Of a stretch of DNA of 64,000 nt, positions 45,672 through 56,270 are shown piece after piece (the stretch's first letter is position 1; each line of letters opens with the position of its first letter). The notes beneath the pieces are model-generated. The model was given only the letters and a program-made list of their open reading frames with translations, ran no database searches and was not told the DNA's origin. Position numbers and translations under genes: made by a program. The stretch comes from Vicia villosa (lineage: Eukaryota; Streptophyta; Magnoliopsida; Fabales; Fabaceae). Location of the stretch: assembly GCF_029867415.1 (NCBI RefSeq), contig NW_026705216.1, positions 434,001 to 498,000 on the forward strand, read 5' to 3'.

Positions 45672-46837
45672 AATTAATTCAATATCATAAATTTGATATA
45701 ATTTATGAGTAATGAATAATAATAATTATATATTTTGATATAATTTATGAGTTATGAATAATAATTATTATATATTTATATTCTGAATCATATTTTAAAA
45801 TTTAAAATAATTTTAATTAAAAAATTAAAATAATTTCACTTCCAAAATGAATTATAATTATTTACTTATATATTTATAATAATTATTATATATTTACAAA
45901 AAAAATTTAAAAAATGAGTGTTTTAATTTATATATTTATATAATAATTATTATATATTTATAAAAATTATTATATATTTATATATTTATATATTTATATA
46001 ATAATTATTATATATTAATTATAAATATATTTATATATTTATATAATAATTATAAAAATTAAAAAATGAGTGTTTTAATTTATAATAATTATTATATATT
46101 TATATATTATATATTTATATATTTCACTTACAAAATTAATAATTATTATTATATATTTATATATTTCTATTCTGATTCATAATTAAAAATGAGTTATAAT
46201 TTTTTATTTAGTTTAAAAAAATTAAAAAAAGATTTTGTCTTAATTTTATTTAATGAATAAATTTTATATTTAACTATATATAATTCAAAATTTATTTATG
46301 AAATTAAAATGTTTTTGATTTATATAAGTTAGTAAAATAATTTTTAACTTTAAAATTGTTTAGGAAATTTTGATTCACCTTGATTTTATTGATTCACCTT
46401 CATTTTATTGATTCACCTTGATTTTATACCTATTAATTGTATTGATTCACCTTGATTTTAATTTTTTAATAATTATTGAATTCTTTCGGAAGTGTATATC
46501 CGAAACATTCCAAGACCAATTTGGTCTTGGAATATTTCGAATATGCATATCCGAAGACACCCCTCTCCCAAAAAGGGGTGTTTTCGGAAATGCATCTCCG
46601 AAAATTCAAAAAGGGGGTATTTTCGAAAATGCATCTCCGAAAACACCTTTTTTTCGTGTTTTCGGAAGTGCATTTCCGAAAACACATTTTTTTCGTGTTT
46701 TCGGAAGTGCATTTCCGAAAACACTTTTTTTTCAATAAAAGTACGTTTTCGGAAATGTATTTCCGAAACAAGGGATATTTTGGTAAATTCGTCAGAGGTG
46801 ACTAAGAAGGTTGGGAGGTGGGTAAAAAAATTTCCTA
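45672..46837. mobile_element. Right arm of palindrome-rich element
   Basis: The first 700 bp are very AT-rich with repeated TTATATATTTATA words. Then comes a palindrome array (46480-46772) and the terminal repeat ending TGGGTAAAAAAATTTCC. Together with 40590-40800 it forms one element of about 1.4 kb before the copia insertion, possibly Mutator-like. A target duplication is not clear. Confidence 0.55.
46480..46772. repeat. Array of TTCGGAAATGCATTTCCGAA palindromes
   Basis: Seven imperfect copies of a 20-bp palindrome, spaced about 25-45 bp, some joined by AACACxTTTTTTTCGTG spacers. The palindromy makes frames on both strands read repeated FRKCISE / FGSAFPK; these are artefacts, not proteins. 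Confidence 0.9.
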
Positions 46838-48291
46838 TTGCTTTTCACTAATCATTTCAACTCGATCTTGAGCTTGACATAGAAAGTCCAAAAACTCATC
46901 GGTCACCATAATTAGGAGAAAGAATATGAGAGAAGAATGCATAAACGCTTACGTGATTTCATTTGGAAGAAAATGAGGTTTCCGAATTTTGGGGAAGAAA
47001 AAGATGAATTTTATGAGGGAAGAAGGTGGCTATATTGAAGGAAAAATTCTTGGAACATTAATGAAGGATTGTAAGGAGGTTGGAGAAGTTCTATAGGAAG
47101 AATTAGAAGATTTCAAAGAAGAACAAGGCTACGAGTATGATAGCTTAGGAAAAATATGAAATTGATCATTGATTTCATATTTTTTAAAGGTTTCTTTCAA
47201 AATATGTTTATAAAAAAAATGTTTATTTATTTTTCAAAGTTTATATAACAATGTTTTACAAAGCTTTATTATGAGTATACACTTATAATAGCAATTTACT
47301 CAAAACTGCTACTATAAATCTCTCAATTTTTTACCACTAGACACGATATATTAGCGTGTTGGGAGAAAATGATATTATAAGATGATCCTTATAATAGCGA
47401 GTGATAAAAAGCGCTATTATAAGGTGATCCTTTTATAGTGTCCGATAAAGTGTTATTATAGATTTTTGATTGAAATTTTAATAACACTATTAAAAAACGC
47501 TAATAAATTTATGTTAGTGTAAATCAAAATTATAGTAGTGTAATTATTTTACACTACACATTTAATATAATAAACAATAAATTTTATATAGCAACACATC
47601 ACTGGTACCCACAAAAATGTCATATAATCTGATGAAATATGTTTGTGATAATGACTATGTGTACAATTATATTTTTGACATCTTGTCTATATTGAACACA
47701 AGATTAGACCATGTCATCCTTGACTAGTTCAATATTGAGAACATAAACATTTACTATGTTAGGTAGAATGTGTAAATTCCATCTATGTTATTCATGTTCA
47801 TCAATATAATATGATTTGTGGAGTACCAATCAACTATTTGTATTACATCCTATTACAAATAACATTTGAATATATTAATAAAGTACTTGACTTCACGTCT
47901 AGGGTTCATAGTGATTTGAGATTGAAGAGTGTAGATACCACTATCACCATTATTACCATGAGAATAGTTTATGATATTTACATAACATTATATGCAATAT
48001 TCTCATGGCGGGTCATTCATATATAAATATTACTTGTAATATATATTTACATCTATGTGATACTTGATAAATCTTTATTAATGATTAGTTTATCCACATA
48101 ATAGTCTATATGACCTACTTCACAAATTTGATTACAGATACTTTTAGAATAATCTTCTTATGTTTAAAGTCAAAAATCAAAGGAAATAATAGTTTAAAAA
48201 TCGTATATATATATTTCTATTAAGGTTAAATTTCTATAAAAACTTGCAAGGTGAATAGTGACATGATCAATTTCGGTTAGGTTAAAATCAA
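46838..48291. other. Intergenic with CACTA-like end and dispersed repeat
   Basis: No gene. 47270-47540 carries repeated GCTATTATAAGG(T/A)GATCC words and ends AATTATAGTAGTG, a CACTA-type terminus in inverted orientation whose partner is not found. 47548-47715 is the second copy of the repeat at 39541. 47716-48291 is AT-rich with no recognised content. Confidence 0.5.
47548..47715. repeat. Dispersed repeat, copy 2
   Basis: Same ordered phrases as 39541-39735, in the same orientation and diverged. Confidence 0.6.
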
Positions 48292-48324
48292 GGGCACTAC
48301 AACAAATTTGTCCTTTAGCAGCGC

Positions 48325-48670
48325 ATCTACGAAAGCGCTTTTGGGAAAAGCGCTGCTATAGGTTGCGCAAAAAACAAAAATAAAAAACAAGGGAAAAAAG
48401 CGCTGGCAAGGGGGGGGGGGTACGAGAGCGCTTTCTAAAAAGCGCTGGTAAAGGGGGGGCTACGAGAGCGCTTTATAGAAAGCGCTGGTAAAGGGGGGGG
48501 GGGGGTACCAGAGCGCTTTCTAAAAAGCGCTGGTAAAGGATGGATACGAGAGCGCTTTCCAAAAGCGCTGGTATAGGGAAAATTAGGTATATGGTACGAA
48601 AGCGCTTTTAGAGAAAAAGCGCCGGTATAGGTATACCTATGAAAGCGCTTTTGAAAAGCGCTTTAGTAGC
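48325..48670. repeat. AGCGCTTT subterminal array with poly-G runs
   Basis: At least ten AGCGCTTT/AAAGCGCT words, paired about 10 nt apart as hairpins. Between pairs lie GTAAAGGGGGGG runs of 7 to 13 G (48410, 48450, 48492). The right array at 50538-50770 has the same words with GGGGGG runs. Confidence 0.85.
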
Positions 48671-48712
48671 TCATTTTAAAATTAAATTTTTTAAAACAAA
48701 TTAAAACAAACG

Positions 48713-48903
48713 CGCGTTCTGTATTTCATTCTTCATTGTTTCTTCATTGTTTCTTCACTGTTTCACAAACCCAGTACCGTCGCCGCCAACCTCCACACAG
48801 CCGTCATCGTTCTTCTTGCCAACCGCCGCCGCCGTCGCCGTTCGTTCTTCTGCTTCGTTCACAGCTTCGTTCTTCAGCTTCGTTCTTCTGCTTCGTTTGC
48901 AGG
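48713..48903 (+). other. Leader-like first exon inside CACTA element
   Basis: GC-richer sequence with repeated TTCTTCATTGT and CTTCGTTCTTC words and ACCGCCGCCGCCGTCGCCG, ending TTGCAG/GTAAATC, a plausible 5' splice site. It looks like a captured 5' UTR/first exon. The frame through it shows no known domain. Confidence 0.4.
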
Positions 48904-49432
48904 TAAATCTTCTATCATCTTTCACTATTTTGTTGTTTCTTGAAACCCTAATTCTGGAAATGTGAGGTTGAAGATGAAAGTGAGGTAACAAGGATGAGAG
49001 TGTGAGGTTTCAAACCCGGCCCTGTTGTTGGGTTTTGGTGATGGTGACGCGATTTCAGAAGCAGATGATGATGATGATTTTACGGTGAGATCTTTCTGGT
49101 TTTTTGTTCGTTGAGTCTCTCTTCTTCCCTTTCAACAATTTCTGGGTTTTTTCTAGGTTTGATGCTTGATGAATATGATGAACAATGTTCTTTCTTTTTT
49201 TCTTCAAACGATTTCTGAAGGTTTTGTGTATTTGGATGATGATGATGTTTGAAATTTTTTTAGGGTTTTTGTGATGTTGGCTCAGCTTTTGCTTCTCATA
49301 ATTTGTTGTTTTGGTATAATGGTTCATACTCAATTATTTTAGTGTTTGGCCTTTTTTGATATAAGGAATCTGAAAAGTGATCATTTATATATTATTTAGT
49401 AACTGAAGTTTGTTAATTTTTTATTTGCTCAG

Positions 49433-49695
49433 TCACGTAAAGTTCCTGAAACTCCAAAAGAGCTGATTGAATACTTACTTGACAATGAAGCTCAGGATTT
49501 TGAATTTGAGATTGCCAGAATGAGACCTCGGTTCGTATCGTAGTACTTTTCTGAGTGAATGTGATTTGTATTGTACTTGTATTCTGTTGTGATGGAGTGT
49601 TTTGTTATGCAGATTAAACGAGGAATTCTTTTCGGAATTAAAATCTGAGTTAGGGCAGATTCTATTTGCGGTTAACAAAACCCCGGTTGGTTGGA
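49433..49695 (+). pseudogene. Captured host-gene fragment, two exons, inside CACTA element
   Basis: Exon-like 49433-49530 is preceded by TTTGCTCAG and followed by GTTCGT; it reads SRKVPETPKELIEYLLDNEA then QDFEFEIARMRP. A second exon-like segment from 49613, after GTTATGCAG, keeps the frame and reads LNEEFFSELKSELGQ then FAVNKTP. Intron phase is preserved across the junction and codon content looks cellular, so this appears to be a piece of a normal gene caught by the transposon. I do not recognise the parent gene. The downstream end is disturbed by a 33-bp tandem duplication at about 49662-49722. Confidence 0.6.
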
Positions 49696-49983
49696 TTCTA
49701 TTTGCGGTTAACAAAACCCCGGTTTGAATATTCTCAATCAAATTAGTCATTGTAGATTTGTCATTATGAATGTCAAGGACTATTTTAAAATATCAATGTA
49801 GTTTCACATATTCTAGCACTTTCACATATTCATGCTCTATAGTTTTTTTTTTTCACAGTTGCAAGGCAAAGGTTCTGCACCTTTAGCTCCAACACTAATT
49901 ACGTTTTTGTATTGTAGGTTGAGCTTCAAAGTTTACTTCTAAGTTTAATGTGAATGTTGTGTAAATAATCACGTTTTTCTATT

Positions 49984-50279
49984 GTAGGTTGAGCTTCAAA
50001 CAGTGGATGGATTGGTAAAGGATAGAACACAATGTGCCCCTTCCGATTATGTTCCACAGAATATGAATCAAGTAATGTACCCCGAAGTCGTCTTCTGTGG
50101 CAGGATCGTTCGGGGTACAGTTATTTGATTCATATTCTGTGACACAATACAACATAGCTCAGGTGACTACTGGTTCTCCACTAAAGCATCAATACAACAT
50201 AGCTCCAGATAATACAGGAAGCGTACATTGGTTGCATAAGAACTCGGAAGTTGTTTCCCATTTAGTTGTTTTGGTTTAG
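49984..50279 (+). other. Further exon-like segments with hairpin, inside CACTA element
   Basis: GTAG/GTTGAGCTTCAAA occurs twice (49917, 49986), as if an acceptor region were duplicated. The second leads into a frame reading LQTVDGLVKDRTQCAPSDYV, ending at 50138. An inverted repeat (50055-50086 against 50109-50141) overlaps that frame. CAATACAACATAGCTC is repeated at 50145 and 50191. No known domain. Confidence 0.4.
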
Positions 50280-50783
50280 AAACATGTGAATTGGTTTAGT
50301 TGTTTTGGTTTAGAAATATATATATATGTATTTTGATTTACATTAATGGTATATAATATAATACTTTTTTTGTATATAATCGATATCGATTATAATGGTA
50401 TATATCGATTTGAAATGATAAATTATAGGTTCATGAAAAAATACTGCCAAAAAATAGTAAATTACAGGTTCTAAAATATTGCTGCCAAAAAGTGCAGGTT
50501 TAGAAATAATAAAAAGCATAAAAAAAAAAAACGCAACATACGAAAGCGCTTTTGAAAAAAGCGCTCTTATAGGGGTGCCTACCAGAGCGCTTTTTCCTGA
50601 AAAGCGCTCTTAAAGGGGGGCCTACAAGAGCGCTTTTTCCATAAAAGCGCTCTTATAGGGGGGGCCTACCAGAGCGCTTTTAAAAGCGCTTTCGTAGCCT
50701 ATAGCAGCGCTGGCTTTGGCAGCGCTTTAAAGCGCTGTTAAAGGCCAATAAAAGCGCTTTTAAAGCCCTTGAACGGCGTAGTG

Positions 50784-52685
50784 GGGAGATATGATATTGC
50801 TCATTACAAGAAGGAATATTTGATAGGAGAGTGGATATATATAGTATTAGTTTGTTTGATTAAGACTAATGTATTACTAATTATTTTCAACTACTATTTA
50901 AAAAGGACCTAAACAAACAAAATCATAAACAAATGTTGTAGAATATTTGGTCACCAAGGTGAAGAAGCCAAAGGTTTCATTACAACCAGCAAGGTAGCAA
51001 GACTCCCTTTGAAGGTTCCTATAATCTTTGAATTCTGTGTCAGGACCACAAGATCAAATCACATAATATGACTATATATTATTTCAAATGCATGCTTGAA
51101 GAAAAGGAAACATTTAAGATAAAAATAGCATTATAATACAAAGTAAGTCATATCGCTTTGATTTGTTGCCCCACCTTTATGGTTCAACTAAAACATCAAT
51201 CTGCCTATTTTTTTAAGCACAAGTCAAATAATAAAATGTTATCTCTCGAATAGAATAAAAACATATACTTAATTAAACTGAAAAAAATCATTTAGTATAT
51301 ATTAAGTTGTAATATGAATATTCAATAATCTCAAATTATTTGTAACTTAAGTCTTCAAGGAGAAAAATAAAAAGACCTATCTATATTGGCTATCGTGTAA
51401 GACTAAAATATATATGGGTAATCAATCACTTTTGAAATAAAGTCAAATTAACAATTGATAACGTTGCCACTTTATGATAACGATATAATGATGTATATTA
51501 GAGACATAGTCGTGTTGAAAAGGATACCATTAAACGATTCTTAAATAAATAAATTACCTTTGAGTAGTTGTTAATTTGCTATAAACTATTAATTTTTCCA
51601 AGATGATTCCATTTTGATAGAATTGTATAATCAACAATTGACTAAAATATTATTTATAAGCACGCGTATGTTCACTTTGAAAATGACATTTAATAAATAT
51701 AATATCTCACAAATTGGACAAGATTGAAAGTTTAAGCATCAAACCCAAAATGATATGATATTATACTTGTAGAATCATTAAGTATAATTTATATATGATC
51801 AATTCCAAGAGACCAGCCAAGAACTACAAATCAAGGTTTGTAGCAATGTTTATCTTTGGAAGAATGTTATAATCACTTTACAAAACTAGAGAAAAGACAT
51901 GTAGTGTCCCTGTCATTAACTTTAGCTATCATCATTAGTCCACTAATTTTTTCCAAGGCCACGAGGTCTTATTTTGTCAAGAAATGGGTTGGGGCAATAA
52001 AACCAAACTCCATAAAAAGAAAGTGACCACTTTAAAGGAGTTGGATCGATAAAAACAATCAAAGACTTTTTTTTATTGTCTTAAGTGTCCCATAATTAGA
52101 AGAAAAGGTCGTGATAATTCCAAATTTGATTAAAATATAACTTAAGTTTAATTAAAAAATATTCTTATTAAAATTAAGTTTTAATTTCTCTTAAATAATT
52201 ATCTTATAACATGAGCTTATTACCTACATGAGTTTAATGACTTGTGTTATCTATGAGACCATGCGATATTACTAAAATGTATTTGGTAACTTGGTGTTAA
52301 TTTGTTATCCTTCGCCTTTGTTGACAATCTAGAAAACAACTTATCATTATACATCAACTAGATAGTCTACGCCACTGTATGTCAAATCATGACAAAACCT
52401 CTTTTAGACTTAGCTCTACCACCTAAAAAAAACTCAAATAGAAGCCCTAAATTCTAAAGAAGAGACAACTAAACTCCTAACCACCTAAAAATTCTATATC
52501 AAACACTATAGACTAGCTTACATGTAAGTAATAAATGGGAGGCTGATTTAAGCCAATCCCCACACATGATACAGGAAATATCTTCCGGGTTGACAATGAC
52601 CTTCTACTTGAAAATGTTTTTCCTAAACTATAAATGTTAAAGAATAACAATTTTTTTCATGATTGATTTTGTTTAATTAAGAAAT
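50784..52685. other. AT-rich sequence, nothing recognised
   Basis: No frame, repeat terminus or primer site identified. Confidence 0.5.
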
Positions 52686-53919
52686 CAGAATTGTTAGGTG
52701 AACGATGAAGTAGAACGTTGCCATATTGGAGTAGGTTTCCAATACAACAGAGAGCATGCTGACTTGCAAGATTAGTGCTTCAATGCTCAAGTAAGTGAGA
52801 AAATGAACAATGATGTTAAAGTGAGTCTAGATTCATATACTTTAGAAAGACGCGCTTTCTCTCTCTTATATTAGGAGCAATCTAAATCAAAAAATGGGAA
52901 GTGCAACGTGGTCAGCCATCTGATTGATCTGGAATGTGGGTAATGCTTCAGAGATGGAATTGTCTGTTTTAGAGGGAAGTCTTCATGTGTGACTGCCTTC
53001 ATAGGAAAAAGGAAATGCTCAAAGAGCATGTTGACGCTCTTATCCTTAAGTGATATTTTTATATAAAAGAACTCCAAGGGGCTTCTACCTCACTTTTATG
53101 TATAGATGTTGTTGTGGAACCTTTTGAGTATCTCAACACTTTGGTTGAGAAGGTGAATAGGCTTGTTTAAGATGTGACAACAATGAACAAAGCCTTAGCT
53201 TATACTCAGGAGTCATTATCAAGGATGGAGGCCGCTCTCAATGAAGCAAATTGATCCTTAGATCCTTCTTGAAAAAAGGATAGAAAAGCTCAAGGCATCT
53301 TTGAAAGAATCTTAAAAAGGTCGGAAAGGGTTACTTTTTTGCAATGAGTCTTTTAAAAAAATGCTTTGCAGCATTTGGACTATTTTCTTTTGAGATCATG
53401 CTCAGAATTTTTATTAGATGTCTCTGAAGACCATGCACGACCAAGGGTCGATACCTCTTCCTTGCCCCGGTGAAAACCTAGTTCGTGGTTGACGTAATTT
53501 GGACTCGCCTTTTCCTTTGGAGTGGCAAACTACTAAGAGAGGGATGAACCTATATTTTCAAATTTATGGTTTGTTGCCTTTTACTATGAATTTTAACTGT
53601 GGAGATTTGATTGCTTTAGTCGTACACCTGAGTCATTTGTGACAACATCTTTTAGTATTTTGTGATGGAGCTTTGATTTATTTGGTCGTACGCCTATGGT
53701 GTTTGTTACAACATCCCTTACCCTTTGTTGCATTTAAAATCACAAGTTATGTGAATAGTCTAGTGAAAATTTATTTATTATTTGATGGAATAACGTATAA
53801 CATCATAACATTGCATCATAACTTCATTTATTGGTCGTTGGGGACATTGTAGTTGGCTCCAGCTTTCATCCAAACTCGTCACTTGCCTATGTTTGGCCAG
53901 AGTAGTATGCCTTACCTAC

Positions 53920-54156
53920 TCAAGGATGGATAGCCATATCTCTTACTTGCCTGACTAGAGAAGTAAATTTGATCTTTATACCTTTGTCTTCTCCCTCCTT
54001 TTGGTATCGTTGAAGGGCCTTGTATATCATCTTAGGTACGAAAAAGTCAGCGTTTATAGTCACTAGCTCACTATAGATGTTGTGGTATTTCACCTTAAGA
54101 TGGACCATGGAAGCCAGAACTTTAAGGTCATCGTGAATGGTCTTCCTAAGATGCAA
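53920..54156 (-). pseudogene. Ogre/Tat-type protease C-terminal fragment
   Basis: Reads RKTIHDDLKVLASMVHLKVKYH then INADFF. This corresponds to the LGRPTLxxLKAVASxxHLKLKY segment that closes the protease region of Ogre/Tat polyproteins. Nothing of the reverse transcriptase follows. Confidence 0.6.
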
Positions 54157-54234
54157 TTATAGACACTCTTTTAGGATAACAACATAAATTGTGACTCGAT
54201 TTCCCAAGCATCTCGTCCTTCTCTCATATTTCCA

Positions 54235-55370
54235 CTAGATGGAATCATTTGAGTTATGGATGTGGTTCTTATAGAAACAACGATATTTGGACTTGTTTGT
54301 TTGAGGCGATTTCTTGATGGGGTATGTGTTTCTAATTCTGACTCCTTTGAACTCTGTGTTTGCACACTCCTTCCAAATTTTCTCTCTCGAAGTGTTCAAG
54401 GAGGTGTATTCATTTAACTTGGATAAGGAACTATGTTCTCCTTCTTCTCTATCATGGCCATCATACCTTTTTTTAGCCCAGTTAGGTTTCGAGTTCCCAG
54501 CCCCTTGGCCTCTTTTGCCTCCCTTAGCTAGGATTGTTTCTTCATAGTTCATATAGGGATGCGCCATAAAAATTAAATCACTTTAGCTACGGGTTCCCCT
54601 GAGCCCTAGCTTTCCCCGAAACATGCCACCTAACCTCAACCCCTTCTAAAATATCCAATACTTCAAGCCATCATTTGTACCACCTAAGGTTATTGCCACT
54701 TTCGTGACGTGGTTAATGTTTTTGAGTATGGTCCTTTTCTTTTTGCTGAGTGACCCTTCTGATTATCGCCATCTTCGTGGGTTTTTGTTTTCGAGAGGTG
54801 AATTGGGAGGTTAAAACTCACAAATGTATTTCTAAGAATTTGTGCTCCCATCAAGGAGGGTCTTTAGCCTTGTTATTATATATCCGTTAGGGTTATTGAA
54901 AGAGTTTGCACTTTACCACCCAATTAGCATGATAATAGTCTAAATGGTTGTCTATACTCCCAACGTGTTCATTTGGGTATACGGCCCCATTGTAGGCGTG
55001 GAAGCTTCTCTAATGACCTTGGTATCCTACTATCATGGATGCAAACAGATAGATGGTTCCTTTTTTGCTCTAAAGCTAGAGTATATTTTTCATACTTCTC
55101 TCTCTCCCCCTCCCTCCTTTGAGGATGAAAAACATCCAGGGGATTATGGCTACCAATCCTCGCCTCAGGATCAAGGGGAGAAGTCTTATGTCCTAGGTGA
55201 AGGCCACGAACAAGCAACCTTGAGGTCTCTCCCTGTGGTATTGATGCCTTGATTGAGGCCAGTTTAGGAACGACGACTTGATTGTCTTGAGAGGTCAAAT
55301 CCCATGCAACATTGTTTCTTCGTGTGATGTGTTGCAGGGTCTCTTCAATCCTATTTAGCCTCTCTGCCAC
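54235..55370 (-). pseudogene. Ogre/Tat-type gag remnant
   Basis: 55370-54969 begins MAERLNRIEETLQHITRRNN, a gag N-terminal helix. 54567-54235 reads MAHPYMNYEETILAKGGKR, then NEYTSLNTSREKIWKECANT and SPQTNKSKYRCFYKNHIHN, which match the C-terminal gag segment (YTPLNxxRExILxEC, DKSKYCRFHKxxGH) of Ogre/Tat elements. The middle is frameshifted. Dead. Confidence 0.7.
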
Positions 55371-56270
55371 AAACTATGAATTTTGTTATTACACCATATA
55401 TAAACATTGTTCAACAAGTCGATAGCTCCTTGTGTCCCAAGGTTGGTTGTACTAGCAGAAGACTAAGTAACATTTTTGCCGAAGTACCACAAGAAATATT
55501 GGAGGTCGATGTGAAGGTTTTCCTTGGTGAAACTGTTGTGTAGATCCAAATAATGGGATGGTTTGGAATGTTCCTTGGTAGAATCTTGCTAGAGTGTGAT
55601 CTTATTATGAAGGATTTAAGGGAGATGTTAATAGGACTACGTGGTCCTCTCCTTGAGGAGGGAAAGAGGCATAACTTTAATAGCTTCAGCTACTATAGTG
55701 GAGGGTTGTCTTTGTATGGAAAATCGAGTAGTTTTAGATGCTACCATTGTCTATGAATCCGATGAGGGATATCTTGTAGGTTGAAGAAGATGAAGAAGCT
55801 TCAAGGAAAAAAAATTAAATCTCTAGATCTGAACCTTATAGAATATGAGATATGAATCTCCTTACTGGAGGAGATATGAACCTTGAAATATGCAAAAATC
55901 AAAATCTAATTACCAGTCAGCACTATTGTTCAATTGAGGAATCATAATTGTTTAGTGGATGGTGAAGTGCAACCTTGGCACGGTGGAGTAGGCTTCTGGT
56001 ACTGCGGAGAGAGGATGATCCACAAGGTTAGTACTCCAACACCTAAGTTGGTGAGAGAATTAAAAGTGATATGAGAACAAGAGTGGATTCAAATACTTGA
56101 GAATATGTCACCTCCTCTCTTGTACAGTAGAAGTTGTTTAAACCAAAAGCGGGAGTGCGGGTGGATCACGATCAATTGTCCGACTGATCTAGATGGTTTC
56201 TAATTCTTTTGAGATGGAGTTATGTGCTTTAGACGGCAATAGAGGAACACACGTTCCTCGTATTCTCTTC

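Larger units (their letters stand above)
48295..50783. mobile_element. Non-autonomous CACTA element, 2489 bp
   Basis: Starts CACTACAACAAATTTG and ends inverted, GAACGGCGTAGTG, flanked by GGG on both sides (48292-48294, 50784-50786), the 3-bp duplication expected for CACTA. Both ends hold arrays of AAAGCGCT / AGCGCTTT subterminal repeats (48325-48670 and 50538-50770). No transposase. The interior holds gene-like sequence with introns. Confidence 0.82.
52690..56270 (-). mobile_element. Ogre/Tat-type element lacking most of pol
   Basis: Two diverged direct repeats (about 52690-53000 and 55935-56260) share the order AATTGTT(T)AG(G)TG...GATG(G/A)TGAAGT..., GGAGTAGG, GACTGATCT-like and AGATGGA words; they look like LTRs. 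Between them, minus-strand gag and protease remnants are followed directly by LTR, so reverse transcriptase and integrase are deleted. Boundaries are approximate. Confidence 0.6.

Noticed and set aside
46480..46772. Regularly spaced palindromes suggestive of a CRISPR array.
   Set aside because: Plant nuclear context, irregular spacing, spacers similar to each other, and no cas genes.
46466..46851. Five overlapping frames reading repeated FRKCISEN / FGSAFPKT, resembling a repeat protein.
   Set aside because: The DNA is a palindrome array, so both strands in several frames give the same kind of repeat.
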